Part shown: positions 1 to 10,802 of the stretch, piece after piece | How positions within the stretch are numbered: the first letter of the stretch is position 1 | Layout: each line of letters begins with the position of its first letter | Source of the DNA: Toxorhynchites rutilus septentrionalis | Taxonomy: Eukaryota > Arthropoda > Insecta > Diptera > Culicidae | Length of the DNA: 64,000 nucleotides | Assembly (NCBI RefSeq): GCF_029784135.1 | Contig: NC_073745.1 | Coordinates: 163,505,328-163,569,327, forward strand | Reading direction: 5' to 3' | Position numbers and translations under genes: made by a program | The notes under the pieces: model-generated | What the model saw: the letters and a program-made list of their open reading frames with translations, nothing else | Database searches by the model: none | What the model was told of the DNA's origin: nothing

Positions 1-166
1 CTCGTGTACACCAGTGTACATAAAATGTGAAAGCCAACAGAAAAAAGCAAGAACCTATCACTCACTGACGAATTTCGAGAATGCCACGAGAATTACTATG
101 AAACTCGCTTTCGCGGATAAGCCGCACCGCGATTCATCCACTCGCGGATAATCGAGGATTGCACTG
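1..166 (-). mobile_element. pogo/Tigger-like MITE, one end (cut by window start)
   Basis: Read on the minus strand it begins CAGTGCAATCCTCGATTATC at 166, flanked by TA at 167-168. It resembles the other two copies at 2933-3249 and 42151-43864, sharing GCGGATAATCG motifs and a CACTGGTGTACACGA segment. TA target and CAG-starting ends fit the pogo/Tigger group; that family call is inference. Confidence 0.6.
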
Positions 167-250
167 TATTGAAAAATTAACTTGGTTCACTCTGACTGAA
201 CGGATCAGTAAAATGCTGGTCTTCAGTGTGAGTGATAGCTAAATGTACTA

Positions 251-1286
251 AAGGGTGTGTCACATCAAATTGCATCACGGAAAAAACGCTGTAGAAATTT
301 ATTTTTTAGGAATTATATCTTCAGCTCTCGCTTATAATCAGATAAGAGTGTATAGATCACGTTGGCCATGCTTCACTGTCAATTTTTCGTAAATTTGGAA
401 AAATGTCGTCGAACGAAAAAGAGCGTCGTGAATTAGTCCTGTGCACTCATTTCGAGAATCCGGAGTTGTCACATCGGGACATCGGTAAGATGCTGGGAAT
501 CGTCCAATCCACGGTCAGCAGAGTACTAAAACGATACTTCGAGAACCTAACCATCGACCGGAAGGTGAAGAACGGCAAAAATAGATGCTCCGTCAGTGAA
601 AAAGATCACAAGCGCGTAGTTAAGCAGTTTAGACGTGATCCGAGAAGTTCGGTCCGGGATGTCGCCAATAAGCTGAATTTGTCAAGATCATTCGTTCAGC
701 GGACCAAGCAGCGGGAGGGCCTGCGTACATACAAGGTTCAGAAGGCTCCTAACCGCGACGATAGGCAAAACATGGTGGGGAAGACGCGAGCCCGGAAGCT
801 GTACACCGAAATGCTGACGAAGCCGCATTGCCTGGTAATGGACGACGAAACCTACGTCAAAGCGGACTTTCGTGTCACTATTCAAAGGACGTGTTGGAGT
901 GGTACGAAGCCAACGGGGTCACCTTCGTGTCAAAGGAAATGAACCCGCCCAACGCGCCGGAGCTTCGCCCAATAGAGAAATATTGGGCGATTATGAAGCA
1001 GGCCCTCCGGAAGAACCCAAAAGTTTTCAAATCGGAGGCGGACTTCAAGAGAAAATGGATTTCTGTTCAAAAAAAACTACAACCTGACGTTGTACAGAAC
1101 CTTATGGACGGGGTAAAGAGGAAGGTGCGAGCATACAGGCTTGGGCTCGAAGTATGAATAAAAAGAAAATGCCAAAAGTAGTTTAATAGTTTTTATTTTA
1201 CTGTCTAAAATTTTCAAAAGGATCGGTCTACTGGGCGAATTTCTACAGCGTTTTTTCCGTGATGCAATTTGATGTGACACACCCTT
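251..1286 (+). mobile_element. Tc1/mariner element, ITmD37E type, copy 1 (internally deleted)
   Basis: The 1,036-bp element is bounded by inverted repeats starting AAGGGTGTGTCACATCAAAT at 251 and ending at 1286, flanked by TA (249-250, 1287-1288). Comparison with copy 2 (44467-45764, 1,298 bp) shows it has lost exactly 262 bp inside the transposase. The ITmD37E family is known from mosquitoes. Confidence 0.92.
403..1157 (+). pseudogene. ITmD37E transposase, deleted and frameshifted
   Basis: The N-terminus MSSNEKERRELVLCTHFENP is followed by a paired helix-turn-helix DNA-binding region (SHRDIGKMLGIVQSTVSRVL, then SVRDVANKLNLSRSFVQR) as in Tc1/mariner transposases. The first catalytic Asp is present in CLVMDDETYVKADF. 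A 262-bp deletion then removes the centre with the second Asp. The junction has TTCGT once where copy 2 has it twice, a microhomology signature. The frame shifts, and the C-terminal part (NPPNAPELRPIEKYWAIMKQ, with the final Glu) continues in another frame to 1157. The copy cannot encode an active enzyme but keeps both ends and could be mobilised in trans. Confidence 0.9.
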
Positions 1287-1464
1287 TATTTCAGAGTGCG
1301 GTTCAGACTGTAGCGATGACAATGAAATCAAACTTGACGATTCTATTGAGGAATACTGCCCTAAAATGATTGAAAACGGGAAATATATGCTTTCCATTCC
1401 ATTCTTTGTTTTAAAGAGGCTTTAAACTTTTCAGTTCATTCGCCTCTAATAAATGCTTGAACAT

Positions 1465-1743
1465 CTTCTTCTTCTTCTTCTTCAATGGCACTAACGTTCC
1501 TAGAGGAACTTCGCCGTCTCAACGTAGTATTACTTGCGTCATTTTTATTAGTACTTAGTTGAGATTTCTATGCCAAATAACACGCCTTGAATACATTCTG
1601 AGTGGCAAGCTCTAGAATACGCGTGATCACAGTGCAAGTAGAAGGAAATTTCTTTGACGAAAAATTCCCCCGACCAGAACGGGAATCGAACCCGAACACC
1701 TGGCATGTTAGTTATGACGCTAACCACTCGGCCACGGGAGCAC
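1465..1743 (-). mobile_element. tRNA-derived SINE family A, copy 1, full length
   Basis: The head on the minus strand starts at 1743 as GTGCTCCCGTGGCCGAGTGG with a pol III B-box-like GGTTCGATTCC. The tail is a GAA run on the minus strand (CTT repeats at 1465-1482). A perfect 13-bp target duplication AATGCTTGAACAT flanks it (1452-1464, 1744-1756). Copies also lie at 5656, 56422 and 59735. It is not a functional tRNA gene. Confidence 0.88.
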
Positions 1744-1756
1744 AATGCTTGAACAT

Positions 1757-2117
1757 GTAAGCCGTGTAATGTCATGCTTGTAGTAGATGGTAGAGACTAT
1801 TATGCTGAACGCAACGAAATCTTTATGCAGTTCCAGCCCCTCCTCGCCCTAACTTTCATAACAGAATGGCATACTTTGACACACAACTGTTAATTGATTG
1901 AAAAATCTTTTTAGATTATTCAGTCATAGTGAACCACGTCTTAAAGAATGTTTCATTGGTTCAGTCAGAGTGGACCATGTACATATAGAAAGCCAAACAG
2001 CTCTCTGTTTTGGGCATGAAACTTAATGTTTTTACAGCTATCATACATCACAGTTTTATCAGAGAGTATTCTAGAGACAAATGTTAATTTTTAATTTTTG
2101 CTTTGTTGCATGTTATG
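1757..2117. other. No gene recognised
   Basis: AT-rich sequence with no coding signal. I see two loosely similar TCAGTCAGAGTGGACC-type stretches near 1918-1980, echoing TTCACTCTGACTGAACGG near 185, and nothing else. Confidence 0.4.
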
Positions 2118-2399
2118 CACATTAGAGTGTCAATGAATGTATGGAAAAGAAGTGACGTATTTTCGAAAAGGATTTCCTGCAAAATGTCGATCCCTGTAAA
2201 AAGATACCCTATGCAAAATTTCAGTTCAATCGAACCTAATTTACTAGTGTCGCACAGCCATCAAAGTTTCAGTTTTTGAAAACCGTTATGGGCATCTTAC
2301 ACGATCAACCGGATTGACAATAAGTGTCTTCAATATCGTGACAGCTAGGCTTTCAACATCTGATCTAACCTCAATCAATATTTTTCCACCTTACACGGT

Positions 2400-2830
2400 C
2401 AATATCGCCCTCAACCCGAGACAACGAAAATATCCGTGATGGCTAGTGGCGACATTTGAGTTTGGGATCCAAACTATTCTCTATCAGATTAGAAGGCTAA
2501 AAGGCAATTTTCAATTGGTAAAATTTGAATGAAAATATCTACTTGGTATTATTCAATTAGTTGAAGCGCGTAGTCCTAACCTTAACTTAACCTATTTCCC
2601 CTGAATTTTCAGATATTCCTACTAAAATGTATTATTATAATATAACGTCAATTTCAGACATAATTTTTGTATGAGATTTTCTCACCACTTGCAGGAAAAA
2701 AGTGATTTGCATTCACATAGAATACTAATTTGATTCGTAAAAGTTAATTTTCATTCATAATTTACACTTTAGAATTCGGTTTTTCTTCTCAAAAATACAT
2801 CATAATACTCGTTTCACAAATACAGACTGT
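2400..2830. repeat. Dispersed repeat, copy 1 of 3
   Basis: This matches 9290-9690 and 48380-48674 plus 50191-50350, recognisable by CTCTATCAGATTAG, TTATTATAATATAA and a TTCATTCATAATTT stretch. In copy 3 it is split by a LINE insertion. It is decayed, with no coding potential seen. Confidence 0.7.
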
Positions 2831-2932
2831 TCCTTTCAGTTTCAGAGATGCCAGATTATTTTAGTTTGCGAAAATATATGCAGGTTATTTTATCTGCAAG
2901 CAAATGTTTTTATTCCATAAATGAGACTATGA

Positions 2933-3249
2933 CAGTAGAACCCCGGAACCTGCGGATTATTCGTGACTGCGAGTTCCATAGTAAATCAATAGGCCTTTCC
3001 GGAATTTGTTAGTGAGTGGTAGGCCCATGCTCTTTTGTTGTGGTCATGGCTTTTTCATTATTTAGCCACTGGTGTACACGACCTTATAGATGGATAGTTG
3101 ATTGATTTCTGTATTGATAGAACATAGTTTTTATGTTGAAACATCTCTTTTCGTGTTTGCATTTTTTTATCCTTTAATGGGTCATCCGCGATTTTCGTTA
3201 ATCGCGGTGAGTTTGCCCGACTATTCCGCGGATAATCGGGATTCTACTG
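2933..3249 (+). mobile_element. pogo/Tigger-like MITE, full copy
   Basis: The 317-bp element has inverted ends CAGTAGAACCCCGG at 2933 and GGGATTCTACTG ending at 3249, with TA at 3250-3251 (the left TA has become GA). Internal GCGGATAATCG and CGCGATTTTCGTTAATCGCG motifs recur in the other copies. There is no ORF; it would depend on a transposase in trans. Confidence 0.75.
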
Positions 3250-3251
3250 TA

Positions 3252-4038
3252 GCTTGAATTAACACATTATGTTTTTTCATCTGTGCTTTTCCAAGATCTT
3301 CTCATTATCCAAATTTTATAGCGGAGTGTGAAGAAACACACAATCCGCTCACCAGCGCAAAGAATGACCGAGTTCAACGTTTAAAAAATCCTAAAACGTT
3401 GTTAAGTTTCATCCACTCGCTCACCATCACATTGTCAGTTTACTTTGAAGTTTTGATTTGTATCGTGAAAAGTACCGTATTTTGCTATTCAAAGTATCGG
3501 TTTTCCAAACCAAAAGCTTCCATTTACGATTCCTACAATTTCAGTGGTTTATAAATTTTAATTGCAATCGCAAAAAAGACTAACAAAAATTAAACGTGCG
3601 CTTGCATATCTGGCAACTCAGTCTGGAAGTCCGTGAGGTAAAACGTCAACATCATGCATCCATATGAAATGTCACGATATTGATTCCCGAAAAACAGAAA
3701 ATCCGGATTTCTGCGTTGTCGGCCATGTTCAGCTGTCATTATGCTCTCAAATGTCATCATATTGTCAATAAATTTGACCGTGTAAGGTCCGCTTTAAATC
3801 ACCCAAGGGATATTATCAAAATCGAATTTCGGGAATTAGATGACAAAACAATCGTGGTGACAGTAGATCTCGATTAGAGGCGAATGAACTGAAAGGTTTA
3901 AACCCTTTTAAAGCCAAAAAAGTAGATCTCGACGTTTCATGCGATTTGAAGACATTTTTTCAAAAGTCCGATTTCATGCACTCTCCTTTTGGGTGATTTT
4001 ACGGTTTTCGGACTCAAATTTTGGCGTCTATGCGACAA
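3252..4038. other. No gene recognised
   Basis: AT-rich sequence without a convincing ORF. A 65-codon frame at 3680-3877 has no recognisable motif and is probably chance. Confidence 0.4.
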
Positions 4039-5020
4039 TCTTCTATATCTATAAAAATGGATTTCTCTCTGTCTGTCTGACTGTCTGATTCTTATGGACT
4101 CGGAAACTACTGAACCGATCGACATGAAAATTGGTATGTAGGGGTTTTTGGGGTCGGGGAAAGTTCTTATGATAGTTCGAGACACCTCCCCCCTCTCTAA
4201 AGGGGGCTGCCATACAAATGAAACAGAAATATCTGCATTACTCGAGAATTAATCAAGCAAACGAAACCAAATTTGGCATGTGGAGGTTTTAGGGTGCAAT
4301 AAATGTTTCTATGGTGGTTAGAATAACTCGAGAACTAATCAAGCGAATTGAACCAAAATTTGTATATGGAGGTTTCGGGGAGCAATACTAATTCGATTCA
4401 CCCACCCCCTCTTTAAAAGCAAGGGGGCTACCATACAAAAGAAACACAAACTTCTGCATAACTCGAGAACTAATCAAGCAATGGAACCAAATTTAGCAGG
4501 TGAGGGTTTTTGGGTACGAGAAATGTTTCTATCATGGTATGACGTTGTTAGTCCATTTGATGTTTGCGCTAACGACATTGGTCTTCCTTCGAAAGTGGAA
4601 ATGGATTTTAATGTGATAAAACGCACTCCTATATCGTCTTCTATCTATATAAATAAAAATGGATCGCCGAATGTGTTGATAAGAGCAAAACTCGAAAAAG
4701 AATTGTGCGATTGAGGGCTGTCTTTATTCTATCATATTTTCTGTATCAAACATTTATTCCATGTAACGGAGAAACATGTTATTTGAAAGTGGTTGAAAAA
4801 TCTTGAACGAAAGTTGTGTCTGAAAATAATCTGATATTATAATGACCAGTTTTGGTAGAAGTACTAGGAATTTCATAGTAACGGTAATTTTAAAGAGATT
4901 AGAAAATCAATCAATGAACAGTTCTGCGATTGGACCCATGAACCTACGCTTAGTAAGAAAACGTGGATGTGATAACGATAAATAAATTTTGGGCGGGACA
5001 AAGTTTGCCGGGTCAGCTAG
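4039..5020 (+). mobile_element. Helitron-like non-autonomous repeat, copy A
   Basis: It starts near TCTTCTATATCTATAAAAAT at 4039 (preceded by A), contains the TCTGTCTGTCTGA tract, and ends GCCGGGTCAGCTAG at 5020, followed by T. TC...CTAG ends between A and T fit Helitrons or HINE-type elements, and similar CTAGT-ending repeats are common in insects. Internal units with GGGGGCTGCCATACAAATGA and CTGCATTACTCGAGAA recur several times. A second start-like CTATCTATATAAATAAAAAT lies near 4641, suggesting an internal duplication. Confidence 0.65.
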
Positions 5021-5138
5021 TAGTAAATAAAGTCCGATTGAGCTGAAATGTTGTATAGTGTATTTTTCCGAGGGAATCAACATGTTTCAGGAAGTCCCAT
5101 TCGTGAAGTTGAGCTAACCTTTTTCATTGGCACTCTAA

Positions 5139-5655
5139 TGCACATCGTTACTCATGAATTTGTTTTCAAACTGAACTAAATAATAATTTGCCAAACAAGT
5201 TTCATTGAATTTGTTCTGCGATAATATCGTAACATATGAAGATGCTAATTAGATTTTTTTGAGAATCCAAAAAATCAAATGATTATCAAAGCGTATACAA
5301 AAGTTTATCCCTTATTTTGTATTCTTTGCAACAATCTCAACACCCTTACCCCAACTTTACCTTGTTCTGACTACATCCATGATTATTCGAATGGTCATAT
5401 TATATATGATACACTGTGGACAACCGAGTTTAAGCATACTAAACGGACCCTGCTCATCCTTGCTACATCCTTGTTTCATTAAATTGTATTCATTTAAATT
5501 TGGAATTTTCGGCGTATATAAATCTACTGCGGATAATCGAAACTAGTTGTATGGAACATCCCTTATTCCAGCCCTCTCCTCTAGCTACGTTCAATTTTAT
5601 TCAAATAATCATATTTATAAAAAAAGTTAAAACCTAAATACTCCGGATAATTGAG
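5139..5655. other. No gene recognised
   Basis: AT-rich. CTGCGGATAATCGAAAC near 5527 and CTCCGGATAATTGAG near 5641 look like decayed pogo-like MITE ends. Confidence 0.35.
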
Positions 5656-5774
5656 TCTAAAATTCGCGTGATCACAGTGCAAGTCGGTTCTTTGACGAAA
5701 AATTCCCCCGACCAGAACGGGAATCGATCCGAACTATGTTAGGTGTGACGCTAACCACTCGGCCACGAGAGCAC
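5656..5774 (-). mobile_element. SINE family A, copy 2, truncated
   Basis: The tRNA-like head ends at 5774 (TGCTCTCGTGGCCGAG on the minus strand) with part of the body; the 3' half is missing. ATTGAG/ATTGAA flank it as a possible short target duplication. It is inserted in a Jockey-type endonuclease remnant that continues to the right. Confidence 0.75.
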
Positions 5775-5775
5775 A

Positions 5776-6200
5776 TTGAAGCTGTTACAAAGGTCATATG
5801 AACAATGAACGGTTGTCGTCGTACTGTTCCGCCCAGGCGGTTCCGTGAGAATTTAAGTCTCCCAAGATCAATCATGGCTCAGGAAGGAGTGAGCACATGT
5901 CAGCAAATTACTTACGGATAACCACAGCTCTCGGAGGCCAATACAAGCTGACAACACAGAGGTTTTTGCCTCTGATGTTTGCATGACAAACAACAGCTTC
6001 GATCCCTCCAATAGGTGAAAGGTTAGTTCGAAAAAAATGAGTGGCACTTATTGATCCCCAATAGCACCCCTTCGTATCTGTCATCACGATCCAAGCGTAT
6101 AACATTAAAATCGTGGAAAGAGAGATCATCTCGCGAAGAAAGCTAAGTTTCGGACAGAGCAAAAACATCACAATTAATGTTATGAATCAAAAATTTGAAT
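5776..6200 (-). pseudogene. Jockey-clade LINE endonuclease fragment
   Basis: Minus-strand frames give GGIEAVVCHANIRGKNLCVV followed by SLYWPP, then, after a frame change, LGDLNSHGTAWAEQYDDNRS. These are the hallmark motifs of the apurinic-like endonuclease of Jockey-group LINEs (CVVSLYIPP and GDFNAHHxxWG types). The fragment is frameshifted and cut at its left end by SINE A copy 2. Confidence 0.7.
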
Positions 6201-6261
6201 GTATCCTTTTTAGGGATAAGATTCCACCGTAAAACAGTGAACAGCCATCGAGAGAGACAAT

Positions 6262-8470
6262 CATAACAAGAATTTTTTATTTATTTATAATGATACTACA
6301 TCCCATTGAGAGATTAGATCTTCTTCACAATTTTTCGCCAATAGTCCCGATCCATGGCTGCAGTTCTCCAACTCCCGGCTGCACCGATTCTTGCCAAGTC
6401 CTGCTCCACCTGGTCCAACCACCTCGCTCGCTGGGCTCCTCTCCTTCTTGTTCCTACCGAATTCGATGCGAACACCATCTTTGCAGGGCTGCTGTCCGGC
6501 AATCTTGCAACATGCCCTGCCCATCGCACTAGTCCAGCCTTGGCGACTTTCTGAATGCTGGGTTCGCCGTAGAGTTGCGCCAGTTCGTGGTTCATTCTCC
6601 TTCTCCATACTCCGCTTTCCTGTACACCACCGTATATTATTCTGAGCACTCGGCGTTCGAAAACTCCAAGCGCTTGTGAGTCCTCTTCAAGCATCGTCCA
6701 TGCTTCGTGCCCATAGAGAACAACCGGTCGAATTAGGGATTTGTACATGGTACACTTCGTACGGGGTCGGAGTTTGTTGGACCTCAAGGATTTGCGGAGC
6801 CCATAGTAGGCACGACTTCCATTGACAATGCGTCTTCGAATTTCACGGCTGTTGTTGTTGTCAGTTGTTATCAACGAGCCAAGGTAGACAAATTCCTCTA
6901 CCACCTCGAGCTCGTCGCCGTCGATCACAACACTACTACCAAGAAGAACTCTGTTGCGATCAGTCCCTCCAGCTAGCATGTATTTAGACTTAGACGCATT
7001 GATCCCAAGCCCAATCAGCCCTGCTTCGTGTTTCAGTCGGGTATACAAGGCGGCTACCGTCGCATGTGTTCTTCCGATGATGTCCACGTCGTCGGCAAAG
7101 CAGATAAACTGACTAGACTTGTTGAAAATCGTGCCCCGCATGTTGAAGCCCGCTCTCCGCATAACACCTTCCAGCGCCACGTTGAAGAGCAGACAGGAGA
7201 TTCCATCGCCTTGTCGAAGTCCCCTGTGAGTCTCAAATGATTCCGACAGCTCACCTGAGATCCGCACACTGCACCGCACACCGTTCATCGTTGCCTGAAT
7301 CAGTCTTGTCAGCTTTCGGGGAAAGCCGTGTTCGTCCATGATCCTCCATAGCTGCCGTCGGTCGATTGTATCATATGCGGCCTTGAAGTCGACGAAGATG
7401 TGGTGTGTAGGGACCTGATACTCGCGGCACTTTTGGAGGATCTGCCGCAGTGTAAAAATCTGGTCCGTCGTCGAGCAACCGGGCATGAATCCGGCCTGAT
7501 AACTTCCCACAAATCTACTTACTATTGGCGATAGGCGGCGGAAGAGGATCTGAGACAAAATTTTGTAGGCACCATTCAGGATTGTGATGGCACGATAGTT
7601 CCCACAATCCAACTTGTCGCCTTTTTTATAGATGGGGCAGATTACCCCGTCCTTCCACTCCTCCGGTAGCTGTTCTGTGTCCCAGATCTTGACTATCAAC
7701 CGGTGCATACACTCTACAAGTTTTCTCGGACCTCCCTTGAAGAGCTCCGCTACGAGGCCATCCTTACCAGCTGCTTTGTGGTTCTTGAGCTGATTAATGG
7801 CCTCCTTAACTTCACCCATCGTCCGGGTGGTACGTCGTCGTTGTTCATTGCACCGGTGTAGTCCTCCTCAACGCCGTCTAGGTCTCCTGTCTGCGCGCTG
7901 TTCAGGTGTTCATCGTAGTGCTGCCTCCACCTTTCGATCACCTCGCGTTCGTTCGTCAAGATGCCTCCTTCCTTGTTTCTGCACATTTCGGCCCGCGGCA
8001 CAAAGCCTTTGTGCGAGGCGTTTAGTTTCTTGAAGAACTTCCGCGATTCTCGAGAACGATAAAGCAGCTCCATCTCCTCACACTCTTTCTCTTCCATGCG
8101 GCGCTTTTTTTCCCGAAAGAGATGTGTTTGCTGCCTTCGTTTCAGTCTGTATCGTTCCACGTTTTGTCGAGTCGCTCGTTGCAGCATGGCTGCGCGTGCT
8201 GCATCCTTCTCGTTCAGGAGCGCTCGGCACTCGTCGTCAAACCATTCGTTCCGTTGTCCTCGTTGTTCATACCCGATGATGGTCTCTGCTGTGCTGCTAA
8301 TTGCTGGTTTTAAGGAGTTCCCGTGTAAGGAGTTGCAATCATTGCAAGAAGGGGCCTTGTTTGCATCAATTGTTGCAAAAGTGTCTTTATTATTGTAAGC
8401 ATTGCGGTGATCATGGTTTTGATGGAGTGCGCTTCCAGCGTTCCTTCGAATCCATATGTTATGCATTCCT
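6262..8470 (-). pseudogene. RTE-like LINE, 5'-truncated, reverse transcriptase
   Basis: The main frame (7819-6314, 501 aa) carries a full reverse transcriptase: NHKAAGKDGLVAELFK, GNYRAITILNGAYKILSQ, FVDFKAAYDTIDR (catalytic Asp), HRGLRQGDGISCLLFNVALE and FICFADDVDIIG (FADD catalytic box). The C-terminus has RWAGHVARLPDSSPAKMVF and DRDYWRKIV, as in RTE-type elements. An overlapping frame (8466-7750) encodes the endonuclease-RT linker (NEWFDDECRALLNEKDAARA), so a frameshift lies near 7800-7820. The 3' end has an ATAAATAAATAAAAAA-like tail near 6262. The clade is inferred from motifs only; an L2/CR1-like placement is possible. Confidence 0.85.
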
Positions 8471-8829
8471 CGGAACTTGCCTTCCTTCTCCCTTCATAAG
8501 GCCGGAAACGGCTGTAGAATTGTTCGGTGATGTCACGATGTTACGCTATCAGGCATTGAGCGAATAGTAGACCACTCGTAAACGAGGGGTCCGATGAATT
8601 TGCATGCCACGATGCCAGCATACTGATTTCATCAGTTAGATCTTTGAGCAAGAATTTTTGTTTATATGAATGAACAAGTTTAATTCAAATAATGGCTCTT
8701 GTTTACCGCGAGTCTAAAAAAATGTTATCAATGTTTGGCATCTCACTGTTCTATACCTCATCCAAATCTGCATGATCTGCATTAAAACGAATGCCACTTG
8801 AGTCCGTCGGAAAGATAAAATTAATCCCT
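8471..8829. other. No gene recognised
   Basis: Contains the breakpoint of the RTE-like LINE and, at the right, probably degraded 5' sequence of the next LINE. Nothing else is supported. Confidence 0.35.
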
Positions 8830-9182
8830 TAGTATACGATCAGGCTAGCAACAGAAAGAGAACTTCTTCTGTTATCATAAGAAAACTATATTTCTATGGT
8901 ACAGTCGATTATGAAACTAAATCTTCAACTCTTCTGGGACTTTGTGAGAACACGGAGATCATCTACCCGCATTCCATTCAATGTGAAATACGGGGAATCT
9001 AATGCAAGTTCGAATGCAGAAGCAGCCGAACTTTTCGCTACATTTTTCGTGAGTGTGTTCAGCAAAATGTCGCCCGTTTGTCGTCGCAATTGCTTCGCTC
9101 ACATACCATCATATCACATTTCCAGTTCTTCAGTTCTCCTCTGAAGATGTGAAAAAAGAATTTGAGGAACTTGACACTAATA

Positions 9183-10031
9183 GCGAATTCGTTTTTAAAA
9201 CTGAGCCAGTGCCAAACTGACTCTGTAATAAAAAAACGTTTTCAGTTTCACGAATGCGGTGGTTTGTTGGTGTGCGTTATATAGTCTGATTTGTTTATAT
9301 TTACGACGGCAAATGTACAGTGTCGACGTCTGGTGGTGATATTATTGCTTGGGAGGTAAATTGTTCTCCATCAGATCAGAAGGGCCAAGTGCAGTGCAAA
9401 CATATAAAAGTTTGAATGAAAATTTTTACTTAATATTGTTTGATTACCTAACACATGTAGTTCTGACACTCACTTAACCATTTGTCGATTCATTTCCTGT
9501 TTGTTCCACAAATAATTACTATTATAATATAAAACCATCATTAGACACAGTTTTCGTTCAATATTCTGCGATATCGGAAAAAAACTTTTATTTAATCACA
9601 TAAAATAAATATTCGATACGTTAAAGTAAATTTTCATTCATAATTTTGATTTTGAAATTTATTCCATCCGAATATCCATCATTATTTTCACCTCCCAATG
9701 AAAGCACACGTAGCTTAATGCCGTCTACTCTACTCTTCAAAATCAGAATCCGAATTGGATTACGATTCCAATAATACAAAAGCAAAAGCAGCAGGTTTTC
9801 CATTTTCATAGTCTTTATTTTTAGATTTTCCAAAACAATATTCGGAACTTGACAGTTCAGTATAGTTGTATTGGTGAACCCGAGTGCCAACCCGTGAAAC
9901 ATCTCAGTGCGAAACTAACAGCTTTCGGGGCGAACTAGTGCGACACTGAGTGCGAAACTGAGTGAATAAAAAAACGTTTTGACAGCAGTTAGTGCGGCAC
10001 TGGGGTTGAAACTGAACAAAAACGAATTCGC
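9183..10031. mobile_element. TIR element (MITE-like) with TA target, 849 bp
   Basis: Perfect inverted ends GCGAATTCGTTTTT (9183 and, inverted, ending 10031) continue as imperfect repeats rich in CACTGAG and AACTGAG motifs. TA flanks both sides (9181-9182, 10032-10033). It is inserted within Jockey-like LINE coding sequence. The interior (9290-9690) matches the dispersed repeats at 2400 and 48380. No transposase is encoded. Confidence 0.75.
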
Positions 10032-10060
10032 TATAAGAAAGCATCGAATGCAGATGGCAG

Positions 10061-10802
10061 TGCAATAAATGATACAAGAAAAATTACGTCATCATTCGGT
10101 CACCATTTGCGGAGAGCAACGAATAGGAAAAGAGAGCGGTGTTGCCAGTAAAACTATGCGGTCTATATGAATATACATAATTCAAGAGATAGCGGCGTTA
10201 AAAATGGCAAATATGACCTGTCTACCCTTCCCTTAGTTTGCACTCTCTGAGATTTAAAAATCAGGATCTGCTATATTAGCTGAATATGAATCATTCGCTT
10301 TGCGTAGTCCGTACGATCCTGCTGTTTCATGATGCATGGAGAGGTCGATATGCATATGTTATGGCGGGTTTACATTAGGGAGATCTATAGCTATAGATGA
10401 ATTTATTCCCGTGAAAATAGGTGTAAACGGGTTAGAATAAATGTGATACACTTATTCGAGGTATATATAACTTGAATAAATTCAGCATATGTAAACGCTT
10501 GTGAATTTTTCACTGGTGAGAAATCACTAAAGTTGGATGCAGTTCTACTTCAGGTGAATAAATTCATCGAAAATAAGAATATATTCATTATAGAAGTTCT
10601 CGCTAGTGTAAACGATTTCTATAAATCTCATCATATTTCTTCACATGAATATATCACTAGTCTAAACTCACCCTTAGAGGCAAAGAAGAAAATAAACTTT
10701 CTGCACCGAAACCGTGTATGATGGTTCTGCTTGCGTGTCGGTGTATCATGAAGTGCGAACCGATGCAATGTTGTCTCGTTCTCTTTTGTGTCGTGATTTG
10801 CA
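10061..10802. repeat. Dispersed repeat B, copy 1 (carries a MITE)
   Basis: It starts TGCAATAAATGATACAAG and ends GTGTCGTGATTTGCA; the ends form a weak inverted repeat. It matches 50624-51107 closely apart from two indels and the inserted MITE at 10362-10673. It is inserted in the Jockey-like LINE. Confidence 0.75.
10362..10673. mobile_element. PIF/Harbinger-like MITE, copy 1
   Basis: The 312-bp insertion is flanked by TTA (10359-10361, 10674-10676). The uninterrupted site exists in repeat B copy 2, with a single TTA at 50979-50981. The ends GGCGGGTTTACATTAG and CTAGTCTAAACTCACC are imperfect inverted repeats. A 3-bp TWA target and GG-starting ends suggest PIF/Harbinger. No ORF. Confidence 0.82.

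Larger units (their letters stand above)
2118..5138. repeat. Possible old composite element bounded by inverted CATTAGAGTG motifs
   Basis: GCACATTAGAGTGTCAATGA near 2118 is matched in inverse by TTCATTGGCACTCTAATGCA near 5118-5138. Nested inside are a diffuse repeat, a pogo-like MITE and a Helitron-like repeat. A single end of the same type lies at about 43955-43975. No target duplication was confirmed. Confidence 0.4.

Noticed and set aside
1672..1743. tRNA gene (also 59945-60020, 56430-56500, 20710-20777, 55710-55775)
   Set aside because: Each has pol III box-like motifs but continues into a conserved non-tRNA body with tail and target duplications, so they are SINE heads.
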